Shown: positions 9,194 through 17,573 of the stretch, piece after piece
Layout of the letters: every line of letters begins with the position of its first letter
Numbering within the stretch: position 1 is the first letter of the stretch
Source: Opitutales bacterium
GTDB lineage: Bacteria; Verrucomicrobiota; Verrucomicrobiia; Opitutales; Opitutaceae
Assembly (NCBI GenBank): GCA_018700525.1
Contig: JABITN010000204.1
Span: forward strand, 1-53,168
Direction: 5' to 3'
DNA: 53,168 nucleotides
Position numbers and translations under genes: made by a program
The notes under the pieces: model-generated
Database searches by the model: none
Told to the model about the DNA's origin: nothing
What the model saw: only the letters and a program-made list of their open reading frames with translations

Positions 9194-9342
9194 AAAGATT
9201 TTAGCTTAGATATGGGTTCCCAGGCGAGATAGCCCGATTAAAGAATTGGAAAGTGCACTATGAAAGGGATTTACGAGTGCGCCCAGCCGATTTTACGAAA
9301 AATTCAATGATCTTTAATTTTGAACCATAAATTGCTTATTTA

Positions 9343-9364
9343 GTCTCATTATTGATAATGAGAC
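9343..9364. promoter_or_regulatory. Perfect palindrome, probable Fur-like operator
   Basis: GTCTCATTAT-TG-ATAATGAGAC is a perfect 10-bp inverted repeat with a 2-bp spacer. It lies 63 bp before the ATG of a FecA-like TonB-dependent receptor. Its core CATTATTGATAATG resembles the AT-rich Fur box in composition and symmetry. Control of the receptor, and possibly of metY on the other side, by an iron regulator is inference. No fur gene is in the window. Confidence 0.6.
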
Positions 9365-9427
9365 ACTTTCTCAAAAAGACCCTTGACTTGCTTATTGAGA
9401 TCCAGTTTCAACTTTTCTCGTATCACC

Positions 9428-11734
9428 ATGAAAAGGAACAACCGCTTCGCAAAACTGGCCGCCATCGCTGTAACCAGTATTATCAATTTACTACTCTCCG
9501 CTCAAGATGACAACTCGATCAACACGGCAATCTTGGCGCCTTTAACGATATTCGGTACCCAGGAAGAGCTCTTCAATCAGACAGGTTCTGGTTACATCAT
9601 CGAACAAGATTTGATTCAAACGCACGGATACGCCGACATCAACCAAGCGCTCAAACAAGTTCCCGGCGTTTATCTTAGAACGGAAGATGGCTATGGACTG
9701 TTTCCGAATATCAGCCTCCGCGGAGTCGATCCAGGTCGCATGTCGAAATTGACTTACATGGAAGACGGTATTCTCGCCGCTCCAGCCTCCTACTCGGCTC
9801 CTTCTGCTTACTACACGCCTACGATGGGTCGCATGAGCGCCTTGGAAGTGCTCAAGGGATCGAGCCAAATCGAGCATGGGCCGCATACTACGGGCGGCGT
9901 TATCAACTACATTTCAACGCCAATCCCTCATCGGAAGAGCCACTACATCCGTTTTTCGTATGGAACTGATAACGAGACCAAGCTGCATATGTGGACTGGC
10001 GATCGCATCAAGACCGATGCAGGAGAATTTGGCTATTTGATTGAAACCTACCACCGCGAAAACGACGGATTCAAAACAATCGACTCCACTGAAGACTTTG
10101 ACGGAACGAGTCGCGATACCGGTCTGCAAAACCGCGACTCGATGGTTAAGCTGAGCTGGTCGCCTGGTACGGAAAATCGACAGTACTTTGAATTGAAAAC
10201 CGGATACACGGATAAAGACGCCAACGAAACCTACCTCGGCCTTTCCAGCTCCGACTTTGCAGCGAACCCCAATCGCCGCTACGGAGCTTCGCGTGACGAC
10301 AACATGGACACTCAGCACTTCCGCAACTACCTGCGCTATTCGGTCGAAATCAACCCGCAAGCCACTTTCTCAGCAGCGGCTTACTACAACGCATTCAATC
10401 GCAACTGGTTTAAATTGAAGGAAATCAAAGACGTCGATTCCGACGGCGACGGCATAATCGACAGCACTCCCACGGTTAAGCTCTATCAAGCCTTGGCGGG
10501 AATCGATGACAACAAACCGCTCGAAGTGCTAAAAGGAACCCGAGCTGGCCAATATGAGTACCGCAACAACAACCGAGACTACATCGCCAAAGGGTTTCAA
10601 GCGACTCTCGATTGGAGTATCGATGCTGGCCAGGCAACGCACGAGCTCCGCATCGGAACACGCTTCCACCAAGACCAAGTTCGTCGCTTCCAGGAGGACG
10701 TCCAATACTTTCAGAACGCGGATGGATCAATCGAATTGATCGCTTCCGATGGTCCAGGATCCGGTGGAAATCGTCTGCAAGAATCCGAGGCTACTGCACT
10801 TTTCATAGAAGATACAATTCGCCTGGGACAACTTTCGATCGTGCCCGGTCTGCGCTTCGAACAGATCGACTATCACTATACGACCTACCAAAGCAACGGC
10901 GACAACATCCCGACTGACGACGCCTCTCGCGGACTCGGCGTCTTCGCTCCTGGCATCGGACTAAACTACCAGTCCAATGAAAACACATCGATATTCGCTG
11001 GGGCTTATCGCGGCATATCAGTTCCAGGTCCTCGTTCGGCTGCTCGCCGAGGCAGAGAGCTTGACGAAGAGTCTACTCTCAGTATCGAGAGCGGTATTCG
11101 CTACGACAACCGCAAAGGAGTATTCGCCGAATTCATAGCCTTCAATACGAAATTCGATGACCTTATAACCATCGACAATATCGCAACCGGTTCAAGCAAC
11201 CCGCAGAATATTGGCGAAGCGCGGTCTCGTGGTCTCGAGATGATTCTCGGTTGGGATGCTACGGCAAACGGCAATGCCAGTTTCAAAGCTCCAATTTCAA
11301 TCGCCGCCACCTACACTGACGCGGAATTCAAAACCAACTCGACCGACTCCAATGCCGAGTCGATCTTCTCCGGGGCTATGATCGGCAACGCGTTCCCTTA
11401 CGTCCCTGAGTGGCAATTCAATCTTTCAGGCGACCTTGAATTCGAAACCTTTCGTTTGTCGGCAAATCTTAACTACGCCGATAGCGTATACGGTAGCGGC
11501 TCCAATACGGCAATCGAAGAGAACCCTACCGGAAGTCCTGACGCTCGATTCGGACTGATCGACAGTCTCTTCATTGTAGATATTTCGGCGACCTTTCACA
11601 TCAACGAACAAGCGGAAGCGTTTATCAATATCACCAACGTGTTCGATGAGCAAAAACTCATTGGACGCCTAACTGATGGACCCCGTCCCAATGCGCCGCG
11701 TCAAGCAAGCGTTGGTATGGGGTTTAGGTTCTAG
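9428..11734 (+). CDS. TonB-dependent outer-membrane receptor, FecA-like
   Basis: The ATG at 9428 is preferred over an upstream TTG at 9383 because it begins a proper signal peptide (MKRNNRFAKLAAIAVTSIIN), giving 768 residues. The plug domain contains DINQALKQVPGVYLRTEDGY, GLFPNISLRGVDPGR, YMEDGILAAPASYS and GPHTTGGVINYIST, which match ferric dicitrate receptor FecA-type plugs. The barrel region follows and ends in ASVGMGFRF with a terminal Phe, as expected for Bam-assembled barrels. The likely substrate is a ferric chelate (inference). A Fur-like palindrome lies upstream. Energy would come from a TonB-ExbB-ExbD complex; two ExbB/D sets lie elsewhere in the window. Confidence 0.93.
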   Translation: MKRNNRFAKLAAIAVTSIINLLLSAQDDNSINTAILAPLTIFGTQEELFNQTGSGYIIEQDLIQTHGYADINQALKQVPGVYLRTEDGYGLFPNISLRGVDPGRMSKLTYMEDGILAAPASYSAPSAYYTPTMGRMSALEVLKGSSQIEHGPHTTGGVINYISTPIPHRKSHYIRFSYGTDNETKLHMWTGDRIKTDAGEFGYLIETYHRENDGFKTIDSTEDFDGTSRDTGLQNRDSMVKLSWSPGTENRQYFELKTGYTDKDANETYLGLSSSDFAANPNRRYGASRDDNMDTQHFRNYLRYSVEINPQATFSAAAYYNAFNRNWFKLKEIKDVDSDGDGIIDSTPTVKLYQALAGIDDNKPLEVLKGTRAGQYEYRNNNRDYIAKGFQATLDWSIDAGQATHELRIGTRFHQDQVRRFQEDVQYFQNADGSIELIASDGPGSGGNRLQESEATALFIEDTIRLGQLSIVPGLRFEQIDYHYTTYQSNGDNIPTDDASRGLGVFAPGIGLNYQSNENTSIFAGAYRGISVPGPRSAARRGRELDEESTLSIESGIRYDNRKGVFAEFIAFNTKFDDLITIDNIATGSSNPQNIGEARSRGLEMILGWDATANGNASFKAPISIAATYTDAEFKTNSTDSNAESIFSGAMIGNAFPYVPEWQFNLSGDLEFETFRLSANLNYADSVYGSGSNTAIEENPTGSPDARFGLIDSLFIVDISATFHINEQAEAFINITNVFDEQKLIGRLTDGPRPNAPRQASVGMGFRF

Positions 11735-11891
11735 ACGATTCAACGGTAGGGTTGACGCTCGCTTAGTATTTCACCCGTCAACTAAAATTTAGGTTGAAAG
11801 AACTCTACAGTTTCCACACCGAATTCTTGGTGTATCACTAGATCCAACGATTTCGTTTAAGCGGGCTGCACTTAAATGGCGCCGAGCCTAT

Positions 11892-11955
11892 GGTAGCGGT
11901 CGATCTCCGAGCGGCCACACACTCGAAAATGGCCGCTCGGAGATCGACCGCTACC
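11892..11955. repeat. Dispersed palindromic repeat, copy 3 (perfect)
   Basis: The arms 11892-11917 and 11930-11955 are exact reverse complements over 26 bp, starting GGTAGCGGTCGATCTCCGAG, around a 12-nt loop. This is the cleanest and shortest copy. It lies between two convergent genes, where a bidirectional terminator role is possible, although no T-run flanks it. Confidence 0.93.
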
Positions 11956-12002
11956 ATTTAGTCTTAGAAGAGCTACGTCGCGGCACGGAGCAAGCGCCGG
12001 CC

Positions 12003-13190
12003 CTACTCCTTTCCCTGATTAGCGTACTTGGGATTACGCGTGCCGGCATAAAGTTCGTATTCAAGAAGTCGACATTCGATAGGCCCATTATAGAATTCAA
12101 TCTTGCGCCTGGTCTTCAACCCGACGCGCTTCCCTAAGCTCGGGTTGCCCGTAAAGATGTAGCCCCAGTAACCTGGACATTTTTGCTTAAAGAGGTCTCC
12201 AATTTCTTGATACGTAGAAACGAGAGCCTCTTCTTCCCCCATCCGATCGCCGTACTCGGGATTGAAAACCATGACTCCAGGACCTTCCGGAATCCGGGTG
12301 TCCTTGAAATCGCAAACATCGAATTCGATCAAATGCTCCACTCCAGCGAACTCCGCATTGCGCAAAGCCGCGTCAACCGCGCCGGTACTATGATCCGTTG
12401 CGATGATTGGAAAATCCAATTTCGCTGATCCTTGATCTTTTATTTCGGAACGAATCCGATAGAAGTCATCAGGTCGATAACCCTCCAAGTGCATGAAAGC
12501 GAAATTCTCTCGGAGAAGACCGGCTGGACGATTGGTCGCCAATAGAGCCGCTTCGACCGCTAGCGTACCGCTACCGCACATCGGGTTGACGAAAGGCGAT
12601 TTGCGATCCCATCGCGAGGCTCTAATCACCGAAGCCGCTAGATTTTCGCGCATGGGCGCTTGGCCTGGACTAACCCGGTAGCCTCGATTGCTAATTGGCA
12701 CGCCGGATGTATCCAAATAGATGCACACGTCTTTCTCGTGCCAATATAGAAAGATCATCGCCTTATCGGAATCATTGCCCGTATTGGGACGCTGACCTCG
12801 CCGCTCGCGAATGCGATCCACCAATGCATCCTTTAAGCGAAGCCCCGCGAAATTGGTGTTGTTTATCGTGTCATTTCGAATCGAAGAACCGATCGACACA
12901 TAACCATCAGCCGGTATCCACGTTTCCCAAGGCATGCGAACCGCTTTTTGATAGAGACGCTCCCCATCGTAGGCTCGGAAATTGCCCACTTCCCACAACA
13001 CGCGCAGTCCCGTCCGCAAGAGGAGGTTTAGCCGCATGCAATCCTCCATCGTACCTTTCGTAAACACGCCTGCGGGCGCTTCTCGGGTCACCTCGTAACC
13101 AAGCTCCTCTAACTCGGATCTCAAAAAGGAGGAGCAGGCTTTCGGACAAGTGACGAGGATTGTGTTTTCGATCATGGAAGGATCCACCAT
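12003..13190 (-). CDS. THUMP-domain class I rRNA methyltransferase (RlmL N-domain/YpsC type)
   Basis: A 395-residue cytosolic protein. The N-terminal part (ILVTCPKACSSFLRSELEEL) begins the ferredoxin-like/THUMP region used for RNA binding. The Rossmann methyltransferase part has NPMCGSGTLAVEAALLATN (SAM binding) and VFNPEYGDRMGEEEAL. Family members make N2-methylguanosine in 23S rRNA (G2445 in E. coli). The catalytic motif usually reads NPPYG; here it is NPEYG. It is the length of stand-alone YpsC-like enzymes, not of the RlmKL fusion. ATG 13190 and an internal ATG at 13175 are both plausible starts. Confidence 0.85.
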   Translation of the reverse strand: MVDPSMIENTILVTCPKACSSFLRSELEELGYEVTREAPAGVFTKGTMEDCMRLNLLLRTGLRVLWEVGNFRAYDGERLYQKAVRMPWETWIPADGYVSIGSSIRNDTINNTNFAGLRLKDALVDRIRERRGQRPNTGNDSDKAMIFLYWHEKDVCIYLDTSGVPISNRGYRVSPGQAPMRENLAASVIRASRWDRKSPFVNPMCGSGTLAVEAALLATNRPAGLLRENFAFMHLEGYRPDDFYRIRSEIKDQGSAKLDFPIIATDHSTGAVDAALRNAEFAGVEHLIEFDVCDFKDTRIPEGPGVMVFNPEYGDRMGEEEALVSTYQEIGDLFKQKCPGYWGYIFTGNPSLGKRVGLKTRRKIEFYNGPIECRLLEYELYAGTRNPKYANQGKE

Positions 13191-13245
13191 TGAGAAGTAC
13201 GCGACTCGTACAACGTCAAACTAGATAGAAATGATCTTGCAGAGC

Positions 13246-13266
13246 GACTCGCTCGGCGAGCGAGTC
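13246..13266. repeat. Perfect short hairpin GACTCGCTC-GGC-GAGCGAGTC
   Basis: A 9-bp perfect inverted repeat with a 3-nt loop lies 22 bp beyond the stop of the NIPSNAP gene on the minus strand. No T-run follows, so it is either a weak terminator or a small dispersed repeat unit. Confidence 0.6.
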
Positions 13267-13288
13267 CTACAATCCGACCCGATATTGC

Positions 13289-14053
13289 TTATTGCATCGG
13301 GGAAAAGTCAGTCGGGTTCAAGGTGATCGATTTCACTCCCTTTTTGACCAGCAGACCGCCACCGGCTTTTTCCACCGATTCCTTCGCCACGACTTTCCAC
13401 TCAGCGTCCGCCCGAAAATCGTCCCACGCTTTCGCTTGAGCTTTTTTGCTGTCGAATGCGAGTAGGTAGACAAGCGTGTTGCCGTGTCCTTCCTGGTCCG
13501 CCATCGGGTGCCAGTAAACGACGTTGGTCATCCTATTCTTTTTAAAAATTCGAATGGTGTTGTTTTCGAAACGGTTGTCCAAATGCCCCATCATACCTTC
13601 CGCTGCGGTATAGGTTCTCAATTCGAAGAAACGAGGCGAACGCGATTTCTTGATTTTCAATTTCGGCGAGTAGTCCGTGAAGGTTAGAAACTGGCTTTCG
13701 ACTTTGCCAACAAGCTTTCCATTCACTTTCGATGCGGCAAAAGCTGCTTTCCAAGCCGGATCGGAGCCAAATGCCTTCCAAGAGGTCTTTCGAGCTTCTC
13801 GACTGGGATAGGAAAGGAAATAAATCAAGGTGTTCTCGGTATTCTCCGCCGGCACGAAATAACCAACGTTTTCCATGCCATGCTTTTCGAAGAGGGCTGC
13901 CGTATGATCGCGGAATCGGGTCAGCAGCTCGTCGAGTTTTCCCTCATTAGCGTAATAGGTCCGCATTTCGAATACGCGGTTTTCGGCGCCATTTGCGGCG
14001 AGCGTTGATAGAATCGTTAGGATTGGGAGCAATAGCAGTCGAATAGCTTTCAT
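13289..14053 (-). CDS. Secreted protein with two NIPSNAP domains
   Basis: A 254-residue protein with a signal peptide (MKAIRLLLLPILTILSTLAANGA). Two tandem dimeric alpha-beta-barrel (NIPSNAP) units follow: VFEMRTYYANEGKLDELLTR with FEKHGMENVGYFVP, and FFELRTYTAAEGMMGHLDNR with FKKNRMTNVVYWHP. Exported tandem-NIPSNAP proteins are common in Planctomycetes and Verrucomicrobia, but the function is not known. It follows the LarA-family gene on the same strand with 91 bp between them, so co-transcription is possible. Confidence 0.88.
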   Translation of the reverse strand: MKAIRLLLLPILTILSTLAANGAENRVFEMRTYYANEGKLDELLTRFRDHTAALFEKHGMENVGYFVPAENTENTLIYFLSYPSREARKTSWKAFGSDPAWKAAFAASKVNGKLVGKVESQFLTFTDYSPKLKIKKSRSPRFFELRTYTAAEGMMGHLDNRFENNTIRIFKKNRMTNVVYWHPMADQEGHGNTLVYLLAFDSKKAQAKAWDDFRADAEWKVVAKESVEKAGGGLLVKKGVKSITLNPTDFSPMQ

Positions 14054-14144
14054 AAGGATACAGGGTTACTGTTTTAAGATTCCTGAAAACAGCGTAATTT
14101 TCGACAATCTTTTCAATTCAACGCATAGAGCCAACTGAATTTTT

Positions 14145-15407
14145 CTATTTTAGATACGGAACTGTCACTGGGCCTTCCGGCAACACCGCAATCGGCGTAT
14201 CCTGGCCAATCCGTCGCAACTCCACTTTCAAGGCAACATCAACCGACTCGACAGGAATCAAATGAGCCTTTTTCAGGCTTTCCCCATCAATACTACACTG
14301 AATAGCCACTCTGGCCTTCTGACAGATAAGTGCCTGCAGCTGGACTTGCCATTGATCGAAAACCGCGAAATCTGGGTGGCGAATCGCCTCCAGCAAAGAA
14401 TCAGGGTCCGGATAATCAAAGAGCAGTTTCCGGTAGTTGCCGTGATCGGGGAACCCATCCGCGCATTCGGCTGCCACGAGAATCAATCCTCCTTCTTCCA
14501 CGATCTGAGCCGCGGCCGACATGCCTTTAACGGCCTGGTAAAGGTTTTGATCCAGCGGAAAACCATTGTTGCTAGTGACCACGATCGGGAATGCTTTTTT
14601 ACAGCCTACCATCGCGCTCTCCTTCACATACGTGCATCCTTGCTCGTGCGCTTCAATCACATCGCCACAGAAAAACCGCGTGATCGCTCGGTCGCGATTC
14701 AAAGTCACATTCACCAAAAAATCCGCCCCAACAAGCCTGCCTCCCGCGCGAACGTGCTCCTGGGTAGGGTTGTCTTTGAGATTGCCCCAGGAACTCAGGG
14801 GGTCGCCCACCACCATGGCGCTGTGATACTTCATGATCGAATCGACACATGCCACTCCTGGGAATGCAGCTTTGTAGCCCCCCGAGAAGCCTGCCATGAA
14901 ATGAGGTTCTATGAATCCCATCAAAATCCGTTTGTCCGCCTCGACGTATTCTCGGTTCTGATAAACATCGTAACCGAATTCCGATTTGCCGGCATAGGCC
15001 AGGGTCGAAGGATCGTGGGCGTCGTGATTGATAATCCGATAAGCATCGTAGATCCCTTGCCCGACCATTCCGATGAGCTCCTCAGGGGTATTGCCTCGAT
15101 GGGAACCCGTTCCGTTGATGATTACAACCCGCTCTTTCGAAACGTGCGACAGCGCTTCGAATAACCACGGTAGCACACGATCGCTCGGAAACGGACGCGT
15201 AGCATCGGGAATGAGGATCGCGACCTTATCTTCGGATCCAATCAAATGCTTCAACGGAGCCGATCCGATCGGGGCCTCGCAAGCCGCCAGGAAACCCGCT
15301 TTTTCGTCCGCCACGCCCTTCACGAACTTCGGCTCGAGAACCGTCGCATTGACTCCATCGAGATCGATATCGACGTTTTTTTTGCCGTAGGGAAGCGAAA
15401 CATTCAT
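14145..15407 (-). CDS. LarA-family (nickel-pincer NPN cofactor) racemase/epimerase-like protein
   Basis: A 420-residue protein of the LarA/DUF2088 family. Residues matching the lactate racemase active site are visible: PDATRPFPS (68-76, cofactor phosphate binding), His103 in GTGSHRGN, His169 in GFIEPHFMAGFSGGYKAAFP, Lys179 in the same block (the lysine joined to the cofactor in LarA), and His195 in KYHSAMV. The enzyme class should therefore be able to hold the Ni-pincer cofactor. LarA homologues act on various 2-hydroxyacids, so lactate is only one possibility. The cofactor genes larB, larC and larE are not in this window. Confidence 0.87.
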   Translation of the reverse strand: MNVSLPYGKKNVDIDLDGVNATVLEPKFVKGVADEKAGFLAACEAPIGSAPLKHLIGSEDKVAILIPDATRPFPSDRVLPWLFEALSHVSKERVVIINGTGSHRGNTPEELIGMVGQGIYDAYRIINHDAHDPSTLAYAGKSEFGYDVYQNREYVEADKRILMGFIEPHFMAGFSGGYKAAFPGVACVDSIMKYHSAMVVGDPLSSWGNLKDNPTQEHVRAGGRLVGADFLVNVTLNRDRAITRFFCGDVIEAHEQGCTYVKESAMVGCKKAFPIVVTSNNGFPLDQNLYQAVKGMSAAAQIVEEGGLILVAAECADGFPDHGNYRKLLFDYPDPDSLLEAIRHPDFAVFDQWQVQLQALICQKARVAIQCSIDGESLKKAHLIPVESVDVALKVELRRIGQDTPIAVLPEGPVTVPYLK

Positions 15408-15504
15408 CGCGATAGAACCTGCCGTTCCGCCAAACGAGAATCAACAGAGAATGCATGCCCTTTACATAAACGTTAAATCCCGACAGAACCGACCCAGACA
15501 CAAA

Positions 15505-15529
15505 AAAGCCTGCCGCAATGGCAGGCTTT
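15505..15529 (-). terminator. Rho-independent terminator after the cytochrome b562-like gene
   Basis: Minus-strand hairpin AAAGCCTGCC-ATTGC-GGCAGGCTTT continues into a T-run (TTTTTTG). It lies 33 bp beyond the stop codon at 15562 and separates this gene from the LarA gene. Confidence 0.9.
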
Positions 15530-15561
15530 AGAAAGTTAAGCGAATAATCCGCAAACGCAGA

Positions 15562-16017
15562 TCAATCTTCGTCTTCTGGCTTGAAGTTTTCGTGACCCTT
15601 CTTTCGAGCGTCATTCAACTTGCCAACGAGTACTTCCGCACCGGCATTGTCGCCAGCCTTGAGAGCCTTTTCCAGTTCGCCGATGAGGCCAACCGTGCGC
15701 TTCATTGCCTTCGAGTAGTTAGCGATGAATTTCTCCCTGGCGGCTCCCTTTTGCTCTTCTGCGAGCATCGGGGTCATTTTAACGGATTTTTGGGCGGCGG
15801 TCTTAACCTTGGCCACGAGCGCAAGCGTAGACTTATTCTTCGCCGGATCCTTGATCTGGCGGCGAATGGAGCGCCAAGCCTTATTCATCGCGCTCATCTG
15901 ATCTTCAAGCTCAGAATGATGATGTTCATCATGACCTCCACCGTGATTATCCGCTTGAACAAACGGCAACGTAACGAGGAGTAGAGCGAGGGTGAGGATT
16001 AGTGGTTGTTTTTTCAT
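15562..16017 (-). CDS. Cytochrome b562-like periplasmic four-helix protein with a His-rich N-terminus
   Basis: A 151-residue protein with a signal peptide (MKKQPLILTLALLLVTLPFVQA). A His-rich segment (DNHGGGHDEHHHSE, residues 23-36) follows. The rest aligns well by eye with E. coli cytochrome b562: LEDQMSAMN against LEDNMETLN and LNDARKKGHENF against LKTTRNAYHQKY. The two haem ligands, Met41 and His142, are therefore conserved in position. The His-rich leader is not found in classic b562 and may bind metal (inference). It has its own terminator and looks monocistronic. Confidence 0.8.
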   Translation of the reverse strand: MKKQPLILTLALLLVTLPFVQADNHGGGHDEHHHSELEDQMSAMNKAWRSIRRQIKDPAKNKSTLALVAKVKTAAQKSVKMTPMLAEEQKGAAREKFIANYSKAMKRTVGLIGELEKALKAGDNAGAEVLVGKLNDARKKGHENFKPEDED

Positions 16018-16104
16018 AAATTAATTTCGATTGGTTTTACTATTACAACTTTAGAATAGGACTTTAAGTTACGTAGTTTTGTCAACGCGGATAATTTGAA
16101 TGCA

Positions 16105-16138
16105 TCGTTTAGGAATATCGATTTACGCCCCTAAACGA
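16105..16138. repeat. Perfect 9-bp inverted repeat next to the IS remnant
   Basis: TCGTTTAGG (16105-16113) and CCTAAACGA (16130-16138) are exact reverse complements around 16 nt. They lie between the b562-like gene start and the transposase remnant. This could be a weak terminator or part of the lost IS end; no target duplication was found. Confidence 0.4.
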
Positions 16139-16159
16139 CCTAAAAGCACCTTCTAAGTT

Positions 16160-16957
16160 CCCCTCGGACGAAGATTGCCCGGGTTTACAAAGGACGCGAC
16201 GCCCACCTCGAGAGCCTCTCGGGTGAGGCTGCTGAATCGGGCCAGGCAAGCCCCAAGCAAATGGCCGCCGAGCTGGAGAGTCTGCACAAGCGGCTGCGTA
16301 AATCGGAGCGGTTGAACGAGATTCTAAAAAACGGTAAGCTTCTTCTCCAAGGACGAGATATGATTTTCGAATTCATCAAGAAAAGCCGGAACCTCTTCGA
16401 TATCTCGGAAATGTGCGAAACGCTGGAGGTATCCACAAATGGATTCTATCGATGGGAAAAGGCCGAACCTAGGGGCCGCGAGGTGGAGGACGAATCCCTC
16501 AAGAAGAGGATCCCGAAGATTCACGATCAAGCCCCTGGAGATTACGGGCATCGGCCGATCCACGACGACCTAATGGAAGGGGGATACCTGTGCGTTCGCG
16601 ATCGAACCCTGCGTTTGATGAACGAACTGGAGATATCAGGCCAGTAGTCCAAGGCATACAAGCCGCAGGGCACGACTTCGGCTACAGCCCCAACCTGCTC
16701 AAGGAGCTTGGGAAAACCCGGTTTTGAGATGAGGCATGGGTGGCCGATACCACTTATCTATCGACGGATAGCGGGTGGATGTACCTGGCGACTGTGATCG
16801 ATCGCCACAGCCGCCGTATCCTCGGCTGGAGCGTTTCGCCACGCAACGACACGGCCTTGATTCTGGAAGCTCTCAAGGCGGCCGTCATGACTCGAGGAAC
16901 GAGCGTGGCGGGAATCATCCACCACAGCGACCGAGGCAGCACCTACGCGAGTTAGTG
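16160..16957 (+). mobile_element. Decayed IS3-family insertion sequence (OrfA end plus broken, truncated OrfB)
   Basis: Frame pieces read RVYKGRDAHLESLSGE, then a coiled-coil (MAAELESLHKRLRKSERL), then OrfB N-terminal HTH_21-like sequence (MCETLEVSTNGFYRWEKAEP; DYGHRPIHDDLMEGGY). A TAG stop at about 16645, a frameshift before 16690 and an in-frame TGA near 16725 break it. The rve integrase core then resumes (VADTTYLSTDSGWMYLATVI; HHSDRGSTYAS), with the first two Asp of the DDE triad, and ends at TAG 16953. The last roughly 100 residues with the catalytic Glu are gone. No inverted terminal repeats are recognisable. The element is dead. Confidence 0.88.
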
Positions 16958-16961
16958 CTAT

Positions 16962-17573
16962 CTATCTTTGAGCAAACATTCTTCTCATTCCAGCTAGTCC
17001 GAGAAGAGTTACTCCAAAGAATCCTATTGTAGCACCAGAATCAGGAACTTGGACAGCAAGAGATGCTGCAACAAGGCCGACAGATGTTGGCGGTAACGTA
17101 CCTAATTGATCATCAGTCAAAGAAAGAGTCCAATTTAGAACACCTGTATCCAAAAGAGTGAACAACAACGATCCATCGAGGCCAGATCCTGAAAAATTGG
17201 TTGCATGAATATAAGGATTGCCTGTTAAAAGCCCATTTAAATTTCCATTCTCGATATCTGCGGAACCAGCATCCTCACTCCCAAACTGAATATTGATAAG
17301 ATGACTATCAATCGCAAATAATATTTCAACAGCAGTAATGGTCTCGCTATTCGGGTTATATCCCACATTATCCCAAAACTCTGCTTCAGTACCATCCTCT
17401 GAAATATCTAGCGTCCCAGAAATCGTCTGAGTCGCATCGTTCATTTGCGGAGCTACTAACCAAAATTGCTGATCTACATAAGTCGCTGTTTCATACAAAT
17501 AACTGACACCAAACACCGACTGGCTCAAACCCAGGATTGCGAGTGCTGTTAGTAATTTTGTTAGTGTTTTCAT
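16962..17573 (-). CDS. Exported protein with a VPDSG-CTERM sorting signal
   Basis: A 203-residue protein with a signal peptide (MKTLTKLLTALAILGLSQSVFG) and a C-terminal tripartite sorting tail from residue 176: VPDSG, a hydrophobic segment (IGFFGVTLLGLAG) and a basic end (MRRMFAQR). This is the VPDSG variant of PEP-CTERM, known mainly from Verrucomicrobia; such proteins are processed by exosortases, and none is in the window. The body has no recognisable domain. The gene is clearly more AT-rich than its neighbours and lies directly against the truncated end of an IS3 remnant, which suggests transfer or recombination. Confidence 0.85.
   Translation of the reverse strand: MKTLTKLLTALAILGLSQSVFGVSYLYETATYVDQQFWLVAPQMNDATQTISGTLDISEDGTEAEFWDNVGYNPNSETITAVEILFAIDSHLINIQFGSEDAGSADIENGNLNGLLTGNPYIHATNFSGSGLDGSLLFTLLDTGVLNWTLSLTDDQLGTLPPTSVGLVAASLAVQVPDSGATIGFFGVTLLGLAGMRRMFAQR

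Noticed and set aside
9194-9240. Possible SAM-II riboswitch in the metY leader (ends in GCTAAAA before the start codon, with a GGG/CCC stem)
   Set aside because: The second pseudoknot stem that SAM-II requires cannot be formed with the loop sequence, and only the GCTAAA end matches.
16018-16160. Left inverted terminal repeat of the IS3 remnant
   Set aside because: A 9-bp inverted repeat is there, but no matching right end survives, so an IS end cannot be shown.
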